The notes under the pieces: generated by a model | What the model saw: only the letters and a program-made list of their open reading frames with translations | Told to the model about the DNA's origin: nothing | The model's database searches: none | Part shown: positions 26,523-34,430 of the stretch, piece by piece | How positions within the stretch are numbered: the first letter of the stretch is position 1 | Layout of the letters: each line of letters starts with the position of its first letter | Origin: CALEMW01 sp035447065 | GTDB lineage: Bacteria > Krumholzibacteriota > Krumholzibacteriia > LZORAL124-64-63 | DNA: 34,434 nt | Direction of reading: 5' to 3' | Assembly: GCA_035447065.1 (NCBI GenBank) | Contig: DAOTGJ010000038.1 | Span: 1-34,434 of the forward strand | Made by a program: the position numbers and the translations under genes

Positions 26523-28346
26523 ATGAGCGTCACCGTCCGCAAACCCATCCGCGTGCTCGACAGCGCCTCGGTGGACCGCATCGCCGCCGGCGAGGTCATC
26601 GAGCGCCCCGCCTCGGTGGTCAAGGAGCTGGTGGAGAACGCCCTGGACGCCGGCGCCTCGAGCATCCGCGTGAGCATCCGCGAGGGCGGCGCCGCCCTGA
26701 TCGCCGTGGACGACGACGGCCACGGCATCCCCTTCAAGGAGCTGCCGCTGGTCTTCGAGCGGCACGCCACCAGCAAGATCGTGTCGGCGGCCGACATCCT
26801 GCAGGTCAGCTCCTTCGGCTTCCGCGGCGAGGCCATGGCCTCCATCGCCTCGGTGGCGCGCGTCACGCTGCTCTCGCGCGTGGCGGAGGAGGAGGTGGGC
26901 GGCCTGATCCGCGTCAGCGGCAGCGTGCACGAGAAGCGCGAGCCCGCGCCGCGCAACCGCGGCACCACCATCACGGTGGAGGACCTCTTCTTCAACACGC
27001 CGGCGCGCCGCAAGTACATGAAGGCGCCCCAGGCGGAGAAGAAGGCCATCATCCACGTGGTCAACTCCATCGCCATGGCCTACCCGGAGGTGCGCTGGCG
27101 GCTGGAGGACGACGGCCAGACGATCATCGACCTGCTGCCGGCCGACAGCCTGCCCGCCCGCGCCCGCGACATCCTGGGCCCCGGCGTGGCGGAGCACCTG
27201 GCGCGCTTCGACCTGGAGGAGAAGGGCATCGCCGTGGGCGGCCTGGCCTCGCGGCCCACCGTGACGCGGCCCAACCGCTCCGCCCAGTACCTCTACGTGA
27301 ACCGGCGCCCCATCCGCAGCCAGCAGCTCGCCATGGCGGTGCAGCAGGCGTACCGGGAGGTGATCCCGCCCGGCCGCCATCCGGTGACCATCATCTTCAT
27401 CCAGGTGCCCCTGGGCGAGGTGGACGTGAACGTGCACCCGGCCAAGACCGAGGTGCGCCTCATGCTGGAGCGCTCCATCTTCTCGCTCATCCACCGCGGC
27501 CTGCGCGACGGGCTGGACCTGCGCAGCCACGCCGCCTTCCACGTGCAGCCGGACCGCCACGAGCACGCCACGGATCAGGCCGGCCCCCTGGAGCGGCTGG
27601 CCGCGGCCCAGGAGGACTACCTGCGCCGCCAGTTCACGGACCCCGGCGCCGATCCGCGGCCGGACCAGCGCTCGGGCCAGGGCAGCCTCTTCGCGCCCCG
27701 CCCCGCCGACGACGGCGGCGCCCCCGTGCCCGCGGCGGGGGAGATCCGCACCCAGGGCGACAGCTCGCCCCTGCGCTCCGCGCCCTTCTGGCAGCTCCAC
27801 CGCACCTACATCTGCACGCAGACCAAGGGCGGGCTGGTGATCATCGACCAGCACAACAGCCACGAGCGCATCCTCTACAACGAGGCGCTCAAGGCCATCG
27901 CCGACGGCGCCTTCGCCGTGCCCGTGCAGCAGCTCCTGTTCCCGGTCACCCTGGACCTCACCGCCCTCCAGGTGCAGGCCTACCAGATGCACCAGGCGCA
28001 GCTGGAGCGCCTGGGCTTCCTGATCCAGCCCTTCGGCGGACGCTCCATCCTGATCCAGGGCATCCCCTCGTCCCTGCGCAACTGGGAGGAGGGCCGCCTG
28101 CTGCTGGACATCCTGGACGACCTCTCCGAGCACGAGCGCGGCCAGAACGACGACACCCACGACCTGGTGGCCAGCTTCGCCTGCCACGGCGCCATCCGCG
28201 CCGGCGCCCTGCTCACCGTGCCGGAGATGCAGAACCTGGTGGACAAGCTCTTCGCCACCGACGTGCCCCTGAGCTGCCCCCACGGCCGCCCCACGCTGAT
28301 CCAGTTCTCCACCGAGGAGCTGGAGCGCCGCTTCGGACGGCGCTGA
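26523..28346 (+). CDS. mutL: DNA mismatch repair protein MutL (endonuclease type)
   Basis: MutL is the ATP-dependent matchmaker that acts after MutS. The ATG at 26523 follows GGGGAG and gives 607 residues. The GHKL ATPase is intact: E36 and N39 (VKELVENALDAG), DDDGHGI (63-69), RHATSK and GFRGEA (99-104). The C-terminal domain carries endonuclease motifs ACHGAIRAG (553-561), CPHGRP (585-590) and a terminal RFGR, as expected in organisms without MutH. The main metal-binding motif, usually DQHAxxExxxxE, reads DQHNSHERILYNE (442-454), with Asn at two positions. Nicking activity is likely but not certain. miaA follows after one base, the classical mutL-miaA order. Confidence 0.96.
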   Translation: MSVTVRKPIRVLDSASVDRIAAGEVIERPASVVKELVENALDAGASSIRVSIREGGAALIAVDDDGHGIPFKELPLVFERHATSKIVSAADILQVSSFGFRGEAMASIASVARVTLLSRVAEEEVGGLIRVSGSVHEKREPAPRNRGTTITVEDLFFNTPARRKYMKAPQAEKKAIIHVVNSIAMAYPEVRWRLEDDGQTIIDLLPADSLPARARDILGPGVAEHLARFDLEEKGIAVGGLASRPTVTRPNRSAQYLYVNRRPIRSQQLAMAVQQAYREVIPPGRHPVTIIFIQVPLGEVDVNVHPAKTEVRLMLERSIFSLIHRGLRDGLDLRSHAAFHVQPDRHEHATDQAGPLERLAAAQEDYLRRQFTDPGADPRPDQRSGQGSLFAPRPADDGGAPVPAAGEIRTQGDSSPLRSAPFWQLHRTYICTQTKGGLVIIDQHNSHERILYNEALKAIADGAFAVPVQQLLFPVTLDLTALQVQAYQMHQAQLERLGFLIQPFGGRSILIQGIPSSLRNWEEGRLLLDILDDLSEHERGQNDDTHDLVASFACHGAIRAGALLTVPEMQNLVDKLFATDVPLSCPHGRPTLIQFSTEELERRFGRR

Positions 28347-28347
28347 G

Positions 28348-29274
28348 ATGTCCGGCGGGATCGTGCCCGCTGTGGTGGGCCCCACGGCCGTGGGCAAGAC
28401 CGGCCTCATCCTGGACCTCGCGGAGCGCCATCCCATCGAGGTGGTGTCCCTGGACAGCCGCCAGGTCTACCGCGGCTTCCGCCTGGGCACGGCCCAGCCC
28501 ACGGCGGCGGAGCGGGCGCGCTGCCCCCATCATCTCGTGGACTTCCTCCCGGCGGACCGCCGCTACTCCGCCCAGCGTTTCCGCCAGGACGCGCTCCAGG
28601 CCATCGCCGACGTGCGCGCGCGCGGCAACGTGCCCCTGCTCGTGGGCGGCGCCGGGCTCTACCTCACCGCCCTGCGCGACGGCTTCCTGGAGGTGCCGGG
28701 CGGCCCCGAGGCCCTGGCCGCGGCCCGCGCCGAGATGGACGCCCTCTCGGACGACGCCGCCCGCGCCCGCCTCGCCGCGGTGGACCCCGCCACCGCCGCC
28801 CGCCTGCCCGCAGGCGACCTCTACCGCATCCGCCGCGCCCTGGAGATCCACCGCCTGACCGGACGCCCCTTCAGCGCCTGGCGCGCCGAGCACGCGCCGT
28901 GTCCCGCCGGCGGCCTGGCCTTTCCGTCGGTGCTGCTGACGCGGGAGCGCGAGGACCTGCGCGACCGCATCGCCCGCCGCACGGACCTCATGCTGCGCGA
29001 CGGCTGGCTGGAGGAGACGCGCGCCCTGCGCGCGGTCTGGCCCGACGACTGCCCCGGCCTGCGCACCCTGGGCTACGCCCAGCTCGCGGCCCACCTGGCG
29101 GGGGAGGGCACGCTGGAGACGGCGCGCGAGGCCATCGTCCTGCGCACGCGCCAGTACGCCAAGCGCCAGCTCACCTGGTTCCGGCGGGAGGAGCACGAGG
29201 CCGTGGGCGCGCCCCAGGACGCCTCCGTGCGCGACGCCCTGGAACGCCTGCTGGACCGCGCCGCGTCCGCTTGA
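28348..29274 (+). CDS. miaA: tRNA dimethylallyltransferase
   Basis: MiaA transfers the dimethylallyl group from DMAPP to A37 of UNN-decoding tRNAs, making i6A for MiaB to methylthiolate. The 308-residue protein has Walker A GPTAVGKT (11-18), SLDSRQVYRG (34-43) with the catalytic Asp, and the end motif RTRQYAKRQLTWFR. The usual GGTGLY or GGSGLY is GGAGLYL here (100-106), replacing a normally hydroxylated residue by Ala. The ATG is one base after the mutL stop, so translation is coupled. The stop codon TGA lies inside the -35 of the next tRNA promoter. Confidence 0.95.
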   Translation: MSGGIVPAVVGPTAVGKTGLILDLAERHPIEVVSLDSRQVYRGFRLGTAQPTAAERARCPHHLVDFLPADRRYSAQRFRQDALQAIADVRARGNVPLLVGGAGLYLTALRDGFLEVPGGPEALAAARAEMDALSDDAARARLAAVDPATAARLPAGDLYRIRRALEIHRLTGRPFSAWRAEHAPCPAGGLAFPSVLLTREREDLRDRIARRTDLMLRDGWLEETRALRAVWPDDCPGLRTLGYAQLAAHLAGEGTLETAREAIVLRTRQYAKRQLTWFRREEHEAVGAPQDASVRDALERLLDRAASA

Positions 29275-29300
29275 CAGAGGGGAGGCGGGCGGCTTACCTT
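29271..29300 (+). promoter_or_regulatory. Promoter of tRNA-Gly(CCC)
   Basis: TTGACA (29271-29276) contains the miaA stop codon; TACCTT (29295-29300) follows after 18 bases. It ends 12 bases before the mature tRNA. Confidence 0.65.
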
Positions 29301-29312
29301 GGCGCTCACCTG

Positions 29313-29388
29313 GCGGGATTAGCTCAGTTGGTAGAGCATCAGCTTCCCAAGCTGAGGGTCGCGAGTTCGAGCCTCGTATCCCGCTCCA
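29313..29388 (+). tRNA. tRNA-Gly, anticodon CCC
   Basis: A 76-base cloverleaf: acceptor GCGGGAT/ATCCCGC, D stem GCTC/GAGC, anticodon stem TCAGC/GCTGA with loop TTCCCAA (anticodon CCC, reading GGG), T stem GCGAG/CTCGT with loop TTCGAGC, discriminator T and an encoded CCA. U73 is the bacterial glycine discriminator. It has its own promoter and terminator. Confidence 0.97.
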
Positions 29389-29393
29389 GTTCC

Positions 29394-29433
29394 GCGCCGA
29401 GGGCCGCTCCGCAACGGGCGGCCCTCGCGCTTT
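29394..29433 (+). terminator. Rho-independent terminator after tRNA-Gly
   Basis: CGAGGGCCGC (29398-29407) pairs perfectly with GCGGCCCTCG (29418-29427) around a 10-base loop, can extend by three pairs past a bulged C, and ends in TTT. The T-run is short, and its last two bases open a TTGACG. Confidence 0.75.
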
Positions 29434-29478
29434 GACGACCGCCGCGCTATCCTGTCGGCTTCACCCGACGGAGGCCCC

Positions 29479-30780
29479 ATGATCCAGCTCATCCAGCCGT
29501 TCCCCACGCCCCTGGACCGCCTGCACCAATGGCGGGAGGGCGACGTCGTGGCGTCGGTGGACGGACGCCCCATCGAGGACATGCTGGACCTCTACTACTA
29601 CATGCCCAAGGGCACCAAGATGGACCTGGGCATCCGCCGGGCCGACGGCACGGAGACCAGCGTGGCCCTGGAGCCCTACGCCCTGGACCAGGTCATGAGC
29701 TGCTTCGCGGCCATGGAGTTCAAGACCTGCGCCTGCGACTGCGTGTTCTGCTTCATCGACCAGAACCCCGAGCGGATGCGCCCCAGCATCTACGTGAAGG
29801 ACGAGGACTACCGCCTCAGCTTCCTCTACGGCAACTACATCACGCTCACGTCGCTGGGCAGGCGCGGGCTGGCGCGCATCGTGGAGCAGAAGATGACGCC
29901 GCTCTACGTGTCGGTCCACGCCACGGACATCGACGTGCGCACCCGCATGCTGGGCATCAAGAAGCGCATGGACGTGGTGGCGGTGCTGCGCGAGCTGACC
30001 GCCGGCGGCATCACCGTGCACTCGCAGATCGTGCTCTGCCCGGGCTGGAACGAGGGCGAGATCCTGGACAAGTCCATCCGCGAGCTGAGCGAGCTGCACC
30101 CCGGCGTGGAGACCCTGGCCGTGGTGCCGGTGGGCCTGTCCGCCCACCGCAAGGGCCTCACGCAGCTGGATCCGGTGACGCCGGAGATCGCGGACCGCAC
30201 CATCGATCAGGTCCACGCCTGGCAGGCTCGGCTGCTGGAGGAGCACGGCACCGCCTTCGTGCACCTCAGCGACGAGTTCTACCTGCTGGCCGACCGCCCC
30301 TTCCCGCCCCTGGCCCAGTACGGGGAGTTCGCCCAGGTGGACAACGGCATCGGCGTCACGGCGCTGCTGGGCGACCTCTGGCGCGACGACCTGGACTTCG
30401 CCCGCGAGGAGGGCGACCTGCCCGCCCGCCCCATCACGATCCTCACCGGCCCCCTGGGCAAGCTGGCCTTCGATCAGCGCCTGGCCCCCGTGCTGCGCGC
30501 CGCGGATCTGCCGCCGGTGGACGTGGTGCGCGTGGACAACACCTTCTACGGCGCCAGCGTGACCGTGGCCGGGCTGCTCACCGCCCAGGACGTGGCCCGC
30601 ACCCTGGCGGACCTGCCTGCGGACCCGGTCCGCGACGTGCTGCTGCCTCCGCGCATGTTCAACAGCGACGGCGTGACCCTGGACGACCGCCGCCTCGCCG
30701 ACCTGCAGGAGGCCACGCCCCACCGCCTCCACGTGCCGGACGAGGAAGGTCTCATTGACTTCTGGCGGGGGATCCGCTAG
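29479..30780 (+). CDS. PDZ / radical SAM / DUF512 protein
   Basis: A 433-residue protein of a conserved but functionally uncharacterised family. Residues 1-66 resemble a PDZ domain (WREGDVVASVDGRPIEDMLDL). The radical SAM-like part begins at 78 with C84, C88 and C91 in CACDCVFC (an extra Cys at 86), followed by FIDQNPERMR and YRLSFLYGNYITLTSL, both diagnostic of the family. The C-terminal DUF512 spans about 290-430. The start ATG follows GGAGG by only 4 bases. In Firmicutes this gene commonly precedes der, as here, which hints at a link with ribosome assembly or RNA modification, but no substrate is established. Confidence 0.9.
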   Translation: MIQLIQPFPTPLDRLHQWREGDVVASVDGRPIEDMLDLYYYMPKGTKMDLGIRRADGTETSVALEPYALDQVMSCFAAMEFKTCACDCVFCFIDQNPERMRPSIYVKDEDYRLSFLYGNYITLTSLGRRGLARIVEQKMTPLYVSVHATDIDVRTRMLGIKKRMDVVAVLRELTAGGITVHSQIVLCPGWNEGEILDKSIRELSELHPGVETLAVVPVGLSAHRKGLTQLDPVTPEIADRTIDQVHAWQARLLEEHGTAFVHLSDEFYLLADRPFPPLAQYGEFAQVDNGIGVTALLGDLWRDDLDFAREEGDLPARPITILTGPLGKLAFDQRLAPVLRAADLPPVDVVRVDNTFYGASVTVAGLLTAQDVARTLADLPADPVRDVLLPPRMFNSDGVTLDDRRLADLQEATPHRLHVPDEEGLIDFWRGIR

Positions 30781-30783
30781 GTT
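30755..30783 (+). promoter_or_regulatory. Candidate sigma70 promoter for der
   Basis: TTGACT (30755-30760) and TAGGTT (30778-30783) have a 17-base spacer. Both lie at the 3' end of the DUF512 gene, and the -10 contains its TAG stop. An 81-base gap before der fits a leader with a short hairpin (ACGGG/CCCGT, 30803-30819). Confidence 0.55.
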
Positions 30784-30861
30784 CGCCAACGGCTTTGAGG
30801 GCACGGGGTTTCGGCCCGTCGCTCACCTCCTTTCCACCGTTTCGCAGGCTGGAGCGCCGGA

Positions 30862-32172
30862 GTGTCCACCCGCACCGTCGTGATCGTCGGACGCCCCAAC
30901 GTGGGCAAGTCCACGCTGTTCAACCGCATCATCGGCCAGCGCCGCTCGGTGGTCCACGAGACCGCCGGCGTCACGCGCGACCGCATCGCCGAGATCACCG
31001 ATTGGGCCGGCCACGCCTTCCAGCTCCTGGACACCGGCGGCATCGTGCCCTTCGGGGAGGAGGTCTCCAAGTTCGACAGCCTGGTGACCGAGATCGCCCG
31101 CGACGCCATCGCCGAAGCCGACGTGGTGATCTTCATGGTGGACGGTTCCGGCGGCCTGTCCACCTGGGACGACGCCATCGCCCAGGACCTGCGCCGCAGC
31201 GGCAAGCCCGTGGTGCTGGCCGTGAACAAGGTGGAGAAGCCCTCCCAGCAGTACGCGGTGCACGAGTTCTACAACCTCGGCCTGGGCGATCCCTTCGCCA
31301 TCTCGGCCATGCAGGGCCTGAACATCGGCGACCTGCTGGACCGCGTGGTGGAAGGCTTCCCCACCGTGGAGATCGAGACCCCCTGCGACGGCCGCGTGGC
31401 CATCGTGGGCCGGCCCAACGTGGGCAAGAGCAGCCTGCTGAACCTGCTGGTGGGCCGCCGCGAATCCCTGGTCAGCGACATCGCCGGCACCACCCGCGAC
31501 ACCGTGCACACGGACCTCAAGTGGCACGGCAAGACCCTGCGCCTGATCGACACGGCGGGCCTGCGCCGCAAGTCGCGCGTGCAGGAGGCGGTGGAGGCCT
31601 TCTGCAACATGCGCACGGTGCGCGCCATCGAGCAGTGCGACGTGGCGGTCCTGATGATCGACGCCGCCAACCCCGCCGTGACCCAGGACAGCAAGATCGC
31701 CGGCCTCATCCACGACCAGGGCAAGGGCGTGGTGGTCTGCTTCAACAAGTGGGACCTGGTGGAGAAGGATCACCGCACCCACGAGCAGGTCTGGGCCGAC
31801 TTCTGCCGCGAGGTGCCGTTCCTGACCTACGCCCCCTGGTTCACCCTCTCGGCCGAGACGCGCCAGCGCAGCGGCCGCGTGCTGGAGACCGTGTGGGAGG
31901 TGCTGGAGGCGCGCAAGCACCGCGTGGAGACGTCGGAGCTCAACCGCTTCCTGGAGGGCGTGATCCAGCGCCAGCCGCCCCGCTACCACGGCGGCGGCCT
32001 GGGCAAGATCTACTTCGCCACCCAGGTGGAGACGGCGCCGCCGGTCTTCCTGCTGTCGGTGAACAACCCCAAGTGGTTCGACCGCAGCTACCTGCGCTAC
32101 CTCAACAACCGCATCCGCGAGACCTATGGCTTCCGCGGCAGCCGCATCTTCGTCAAGACCAAGGCCCACTGA
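30862..32172 (+). CDS. der: Ribosome biogenesis GTPase Der (EngA)
   Basis: Der has two tandem GTPase domains and a C-terminal KH-like domain and acts in late 50S subunit assembly. The 436-residue protein begins at GTG 30862. Domain 1: G1 GRPNVGKS (10-17), G3 DTGG, G4 NKVE (122-125). Domain 2: a second GRPNVGKS, DTAG, NKWD. The KH-like region starts near 350 (LNRFLEGVIQ, then FVKTKAH at the end). The oddity is G4 of domain 1, where the guanine-binding Asp of NKxD is Glu. It is followed after 16 bases by plsY. Confidence 0.97.
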   Translation: MSTRTVVIVGRPNVGKSTLFNRIIGQRRSVVHETAGVTRDRIAEITDWAGHAFQLLDTGGIVPFGEEVSKFDSLVTEIARDAIAEADVVIFMVDGSGGLSTWDDAIAQDLRRSGKPVVLAVNKVEKPSQQYAVHEFYNLGLGDPFAISAMQGLNIGDLLDRVVEGFPTVEIETPCDGRVAIVGRPNVGKSSLLNLLVGRRESLVSDIAGTTRDTVHTDLKWHGKTLRLIDTAGLRRKSRVQEAVEAFCNMRTVRAIEQCDVAVLMIDAANPAVTQDSKIAGLIHDQGKGVVVCFNKWDLVEKDHRTHEQVWADFCREVPFLTYAPWFTLSAETRQRSGRVLETVWEVLEARKHRVETSELNRFLEGVIQRQPPRYHGGGLGKIYFATQVETAPPVFLLSVNNPKWFDRSYLRYLNNRIRETYGFRGSRIFVKTKAH

Positions 32173-32188
32173 GGCGCCGGGAGGCAGC

Positions 32189-32851
32189 GTGACCATCTAC
32201 GGAAGCCTGGTGCTGGCCTACCTGCTGGGAGCGATCCCCTTCAGCTTCGTGATCGCCCGGCGGCTGCGCGGCATCGATCTGCGCCAGCACGGCAGCGGCA
32301 ACCTGGGCGCCACCAACGTCTACCGCACCCTGGGGCCGGCCTGGGGCGTGGGCGTGCTCCTGCTGGACATGGCCAAGGGCGCGGTGGCGGTGCTGCTGAT
32401 GACCCTGGCCGTGGACGCCTGGCCCGCGGCGCGCGGCGACCTGCCCCTGCACCTGACCGGCGACGTGTGGCGCATCGCGGCGGGCCTGATCGCCGCCGTG
32501 GGGCACATGGTCTCGCCCTTCGTGGGCTTCCGCGGCGGCAAGGGCGTGGCCACCACCGCCGGCGCCTACTTCGTGCTGGCCCCGTACCCGCTGCTCATCG
32601 CCCTGGGCATCTTCGGCATCGTGGTGGGGGTGACGCGCATCGTCTCGCTGGCCAGCATCACCGCCGCGGCGGTGCTGCCCTTCGCGGTGCTGTTCTTCGA
32701 GCTGCAGTCGCCGGAGATCAGCCGCACCATCACCATCGTCACCTTCGTGGTCTGCGGGTGGGTGATCGTCAAGCACCGCGCCAACATCCGCCGCCTGCAG
32801 GAGGGCACGGAGAAGCCGCTCAGCTCGGCCAAGGGCAAGGAGGACGCATGA
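32189..32851 (+). CDS. plsY: Acyl-phosphate:glycerol-3-phosphate acyltransferase PlsY
   Basis: An inner-membrane enzyme that moves an acyl group from acyl phosphate (made by PlsX, not in this window) to glycerol 3-phosphate. I chose GTG 32189, 5 bases after GGGAGG, giving 220 residues and the family start IYGSLVLAYLLGAIPFSF. The three cytoplasmic motifs are visible: GSGNLGATN, GHMVSPFVGFRGGKGVAT and KHRANIRR. About five hydrophobic segments fit the family. The insertion around residues 70-90 is slightly long. It overlaps gpsA, which supplies its acceptor substrate, by 4 bases. Confidence 0.95.
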   Translation: MTIYGSLVLAYLLGAIPFSFVIARRLRGIDLRQHGSGNLGATNVYRTLGPAWGVGVLLLDMAKGAVAVLLMTLAVDAWPAARGDLPLHLTGDVWRIAAGLIAAVGHMVSPFVGFRGGKGVATTAGAYFVLAPYPLLIALGIFGIVVGVTRIVSLASITAAAVLPFAVLFFELQSPEISRTITIVTFVVCGWVIVKHRANIRRLQEGTEKPLSSAKGKEDA

Positions 32852-33849
32852 AGGCCGCCATTCTGGGCACGGGCAGCTGGGGCACCGCCTTCGGGCGGCA
32901 TCTGGCCGCCACCTGGGACGACGTGATCCTCTGGGGCATCGATCACGACCAGATCCGCGCCGTCGCCGAGACCCACACCCACCCCGCCTGCTTCGGCGAC
33001 CTGCTCCTGCCCGACAACCTCACCGCCACCGCGGACCTGCCCGCGGCCCTCGCCGGCGCCGACGCCGTCTTCTTCGTGCTGCCCAGCCAGGTGGTGCGCC
33101 CGGTGGCCCAGCAGGTGGCCGCCGTGGGCCTGCCGCCGGACGTGCCCGTGGTCAGCCTCAGCAAGGGCCTGGAACTCAGCAGCCTCAAGCGCCTCAGCGT
33201 GGTGCTGGAGGAGGAGCTGGGCGCCGACGGCCGCCCGGTGGGCGTGCTCCTGGGCCCCAGCCACGCCGAGGAGGTGGTGCGCGGACTGCCCACCGCCGTG
33301 GTGCTGGCCGGGCGCGGCCACCGCTGGCACGAGTGGCAGGAGAGGCTCAGCGGCCCCAAGTTCCGCGTCTACACCAACCACGACCTGGTGGGGGTGGAGT
33401 TCGCCTCGGCCTTCAAGAACGTCATCGCCATCGCCGTGGGCATCTGCGACGGCCTGGAGCTGGGCGACAACGTGCGCGGCACCGTGATGACCCGCGCCCT
33501 GAAGGAGATGGCCCGCCTGGGCGTGGCCCTGGGCGGCCACCACGAGACGTTCTTCGGCCTCTCGGGCGTGGGCGACATGATCACCACCTGCACCAGCCGC
33601 CACTCCCGCAACCGCAACTACGGCGAGGCCGTGGCCCGCGCCCATGGCGACGCCGAGGCCCTCCTGGCCCACGCCAGCCAGGTGGTGGAAGGGGCAGTGA
33701 TGACCCGCGCCGCCCTGAAGCTCTGCGCGAAGCACGCCATCGAACTTCCCATCACACAAGAAGTTCATCATGTGCTATTTTCCGGGAAGGATCCCTGGCG
33801 GGCCGTGGCGGACCTCATGGAACGCGACCTGAGGGCCGAGATCGAATAG
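32848..33849 (+). CDS. gpsA: Glycerol-3-phosphate dehydrogenase [NAD(P)+]
   Basis: GpsA reduces dihydroxyacetone phosphate to sn-glycerol 3-phosphate for phospholipid synthesis. The ATG overlaps the plsY stop; 333 residues is standard. Signatures: GTGSWGTAF (7-15) for nucleotide binding, SKGLE (105-109), GPSHAEE (136-142), catalytic K190 in SAFKNVIAIAVG, and TCTSRHSRNRNYG. The 3' end (about 33745-33785) uses A/T-rich codons, unlike the rest of the window, for a stretch encoding ITQEVHHVLFSG. Confidence 0.97.
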   Translation: MKAAILGTGSWGTAFGRHLAATWDDVILWGIDHDQIRAVAETHTHPACFGDLLLPDNLTATADLPAALAGADAVFFVLPSQVVRPVAQQVAAVGLPPDVPVVSLSKGLELSSLKRLSVVLEEELGADGRPVGVLLGPSHAEEVVRGLPTAVVLAGRGHRWHEWQERLSGPKFRVYTNHDLVGVEFASAFKNVIAIAVGICDGLELGDNVRGTVMTRALKEMARLGVALGGHHETFFGLSGVGDMITTCTSRHSRNRNYGEAVARAHGDAEALLAHASQVVEGAVMTRAALKLCAKHAIELPITQEVHHVLFSGKDPWRAVADLMERDLRAEIE

Positions 33850-33874
33850 CCGCGGCGTGCCGGAAGGAGGGCCC

Positions 33875-34270
33875 ATGGCCGACCTGCCCGACAAGCTCTA
33901 CTACTCCATCCGCGAGGTCGCCGCCCACACGGGCGTGGAGCCCCACGTCCTGCGCTACTGGGAGAGCGAGTTCCCCAGCCTGCGCCCCCGCCGCAACCGC
34001 GCCGGCACCCGCACCTACCGCCGCCGCGACGTGGACGAGATCCTCGCCATCAAGACCCTTCTGCACGACGAGGGCTACCGCATCGACGGCGCCCGCAAGG
34101 CCCTGCGCGACCGCCAGAAGGAGGCCCGGGCCGACGCCGCCCCGCCGCCGCCCCAGCCCAGCCTGGACTTCCGTTCCCTGGACCGTCCCGCCCGCGTGGC
34201 CGCCCTGCGCAAGGAGCTGGAGGAGGTCCTGGCCCTGCTGCGGGGCATGGCTCCCGGCGAGGGCGACTGA
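33875..34270 (+). CDS. MerR-family transcriptional regulator
   Basis: A 131-residue DNA-binding protein. The N-terminal winged helix-turn-helix is complete (YYSIREVAAHTGVEPHVLRYWE, wing residues RTYRRRDV, then helices to about residue 78). A Pro-rich linker (88-96) precedes a short C-terminal helix (104-124) for dimerisation; there is no long effector-binding domain and no cysteine, so a metal or drug sensor is unlikely. The ATG at 33875 lies 5 bases after GGAAGGAGG; a GTG 18 bases upstream is less well placed. It follows gpsA by 25 bases and precedes tRNA-Pro. I recall the same MerR-tRNA-Pro neighbourhood after ihfA in proteobacteria. Target unknown. Confidence 0.88.
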   Translation: MADLPDKLYYSIREVAAHTGVEPHVLRYWESEFPSLRPRRNRAGTRTYRRRDVDEILAIKTLLHDEGYRIDGARKALRDRQKEARADAAPPPPQPSLDFRSLDRPARVAALRKELEEVLALLRGMAPGEGD

Positions 34271-34283
34271 ACGCATTCCGGCC

Positions 34284-34312
34284 TTGTGCCCACCGGACCC
34301 GCGTATTAGATT
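34284..34312 (+). promoter_or_regulatory. Promoter candidate of tRNA-Pro
   Basis: TTGTGC (34284-34289) and TAGATT (34307-34312) are separated by 17 bases, within the 83-base gap between the MerR gene and the tRNA. The remaining 41 bases before the tRNA would be a 5' leader removed by RNase P. Confidence 0.55.
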
Positions 34313-34353
34313 GTGGGCCCGCTCGGCTGGAAGGCCGGGCGCATCGTTTCGGT

Positions 34354-34430
<77 letters not shown>

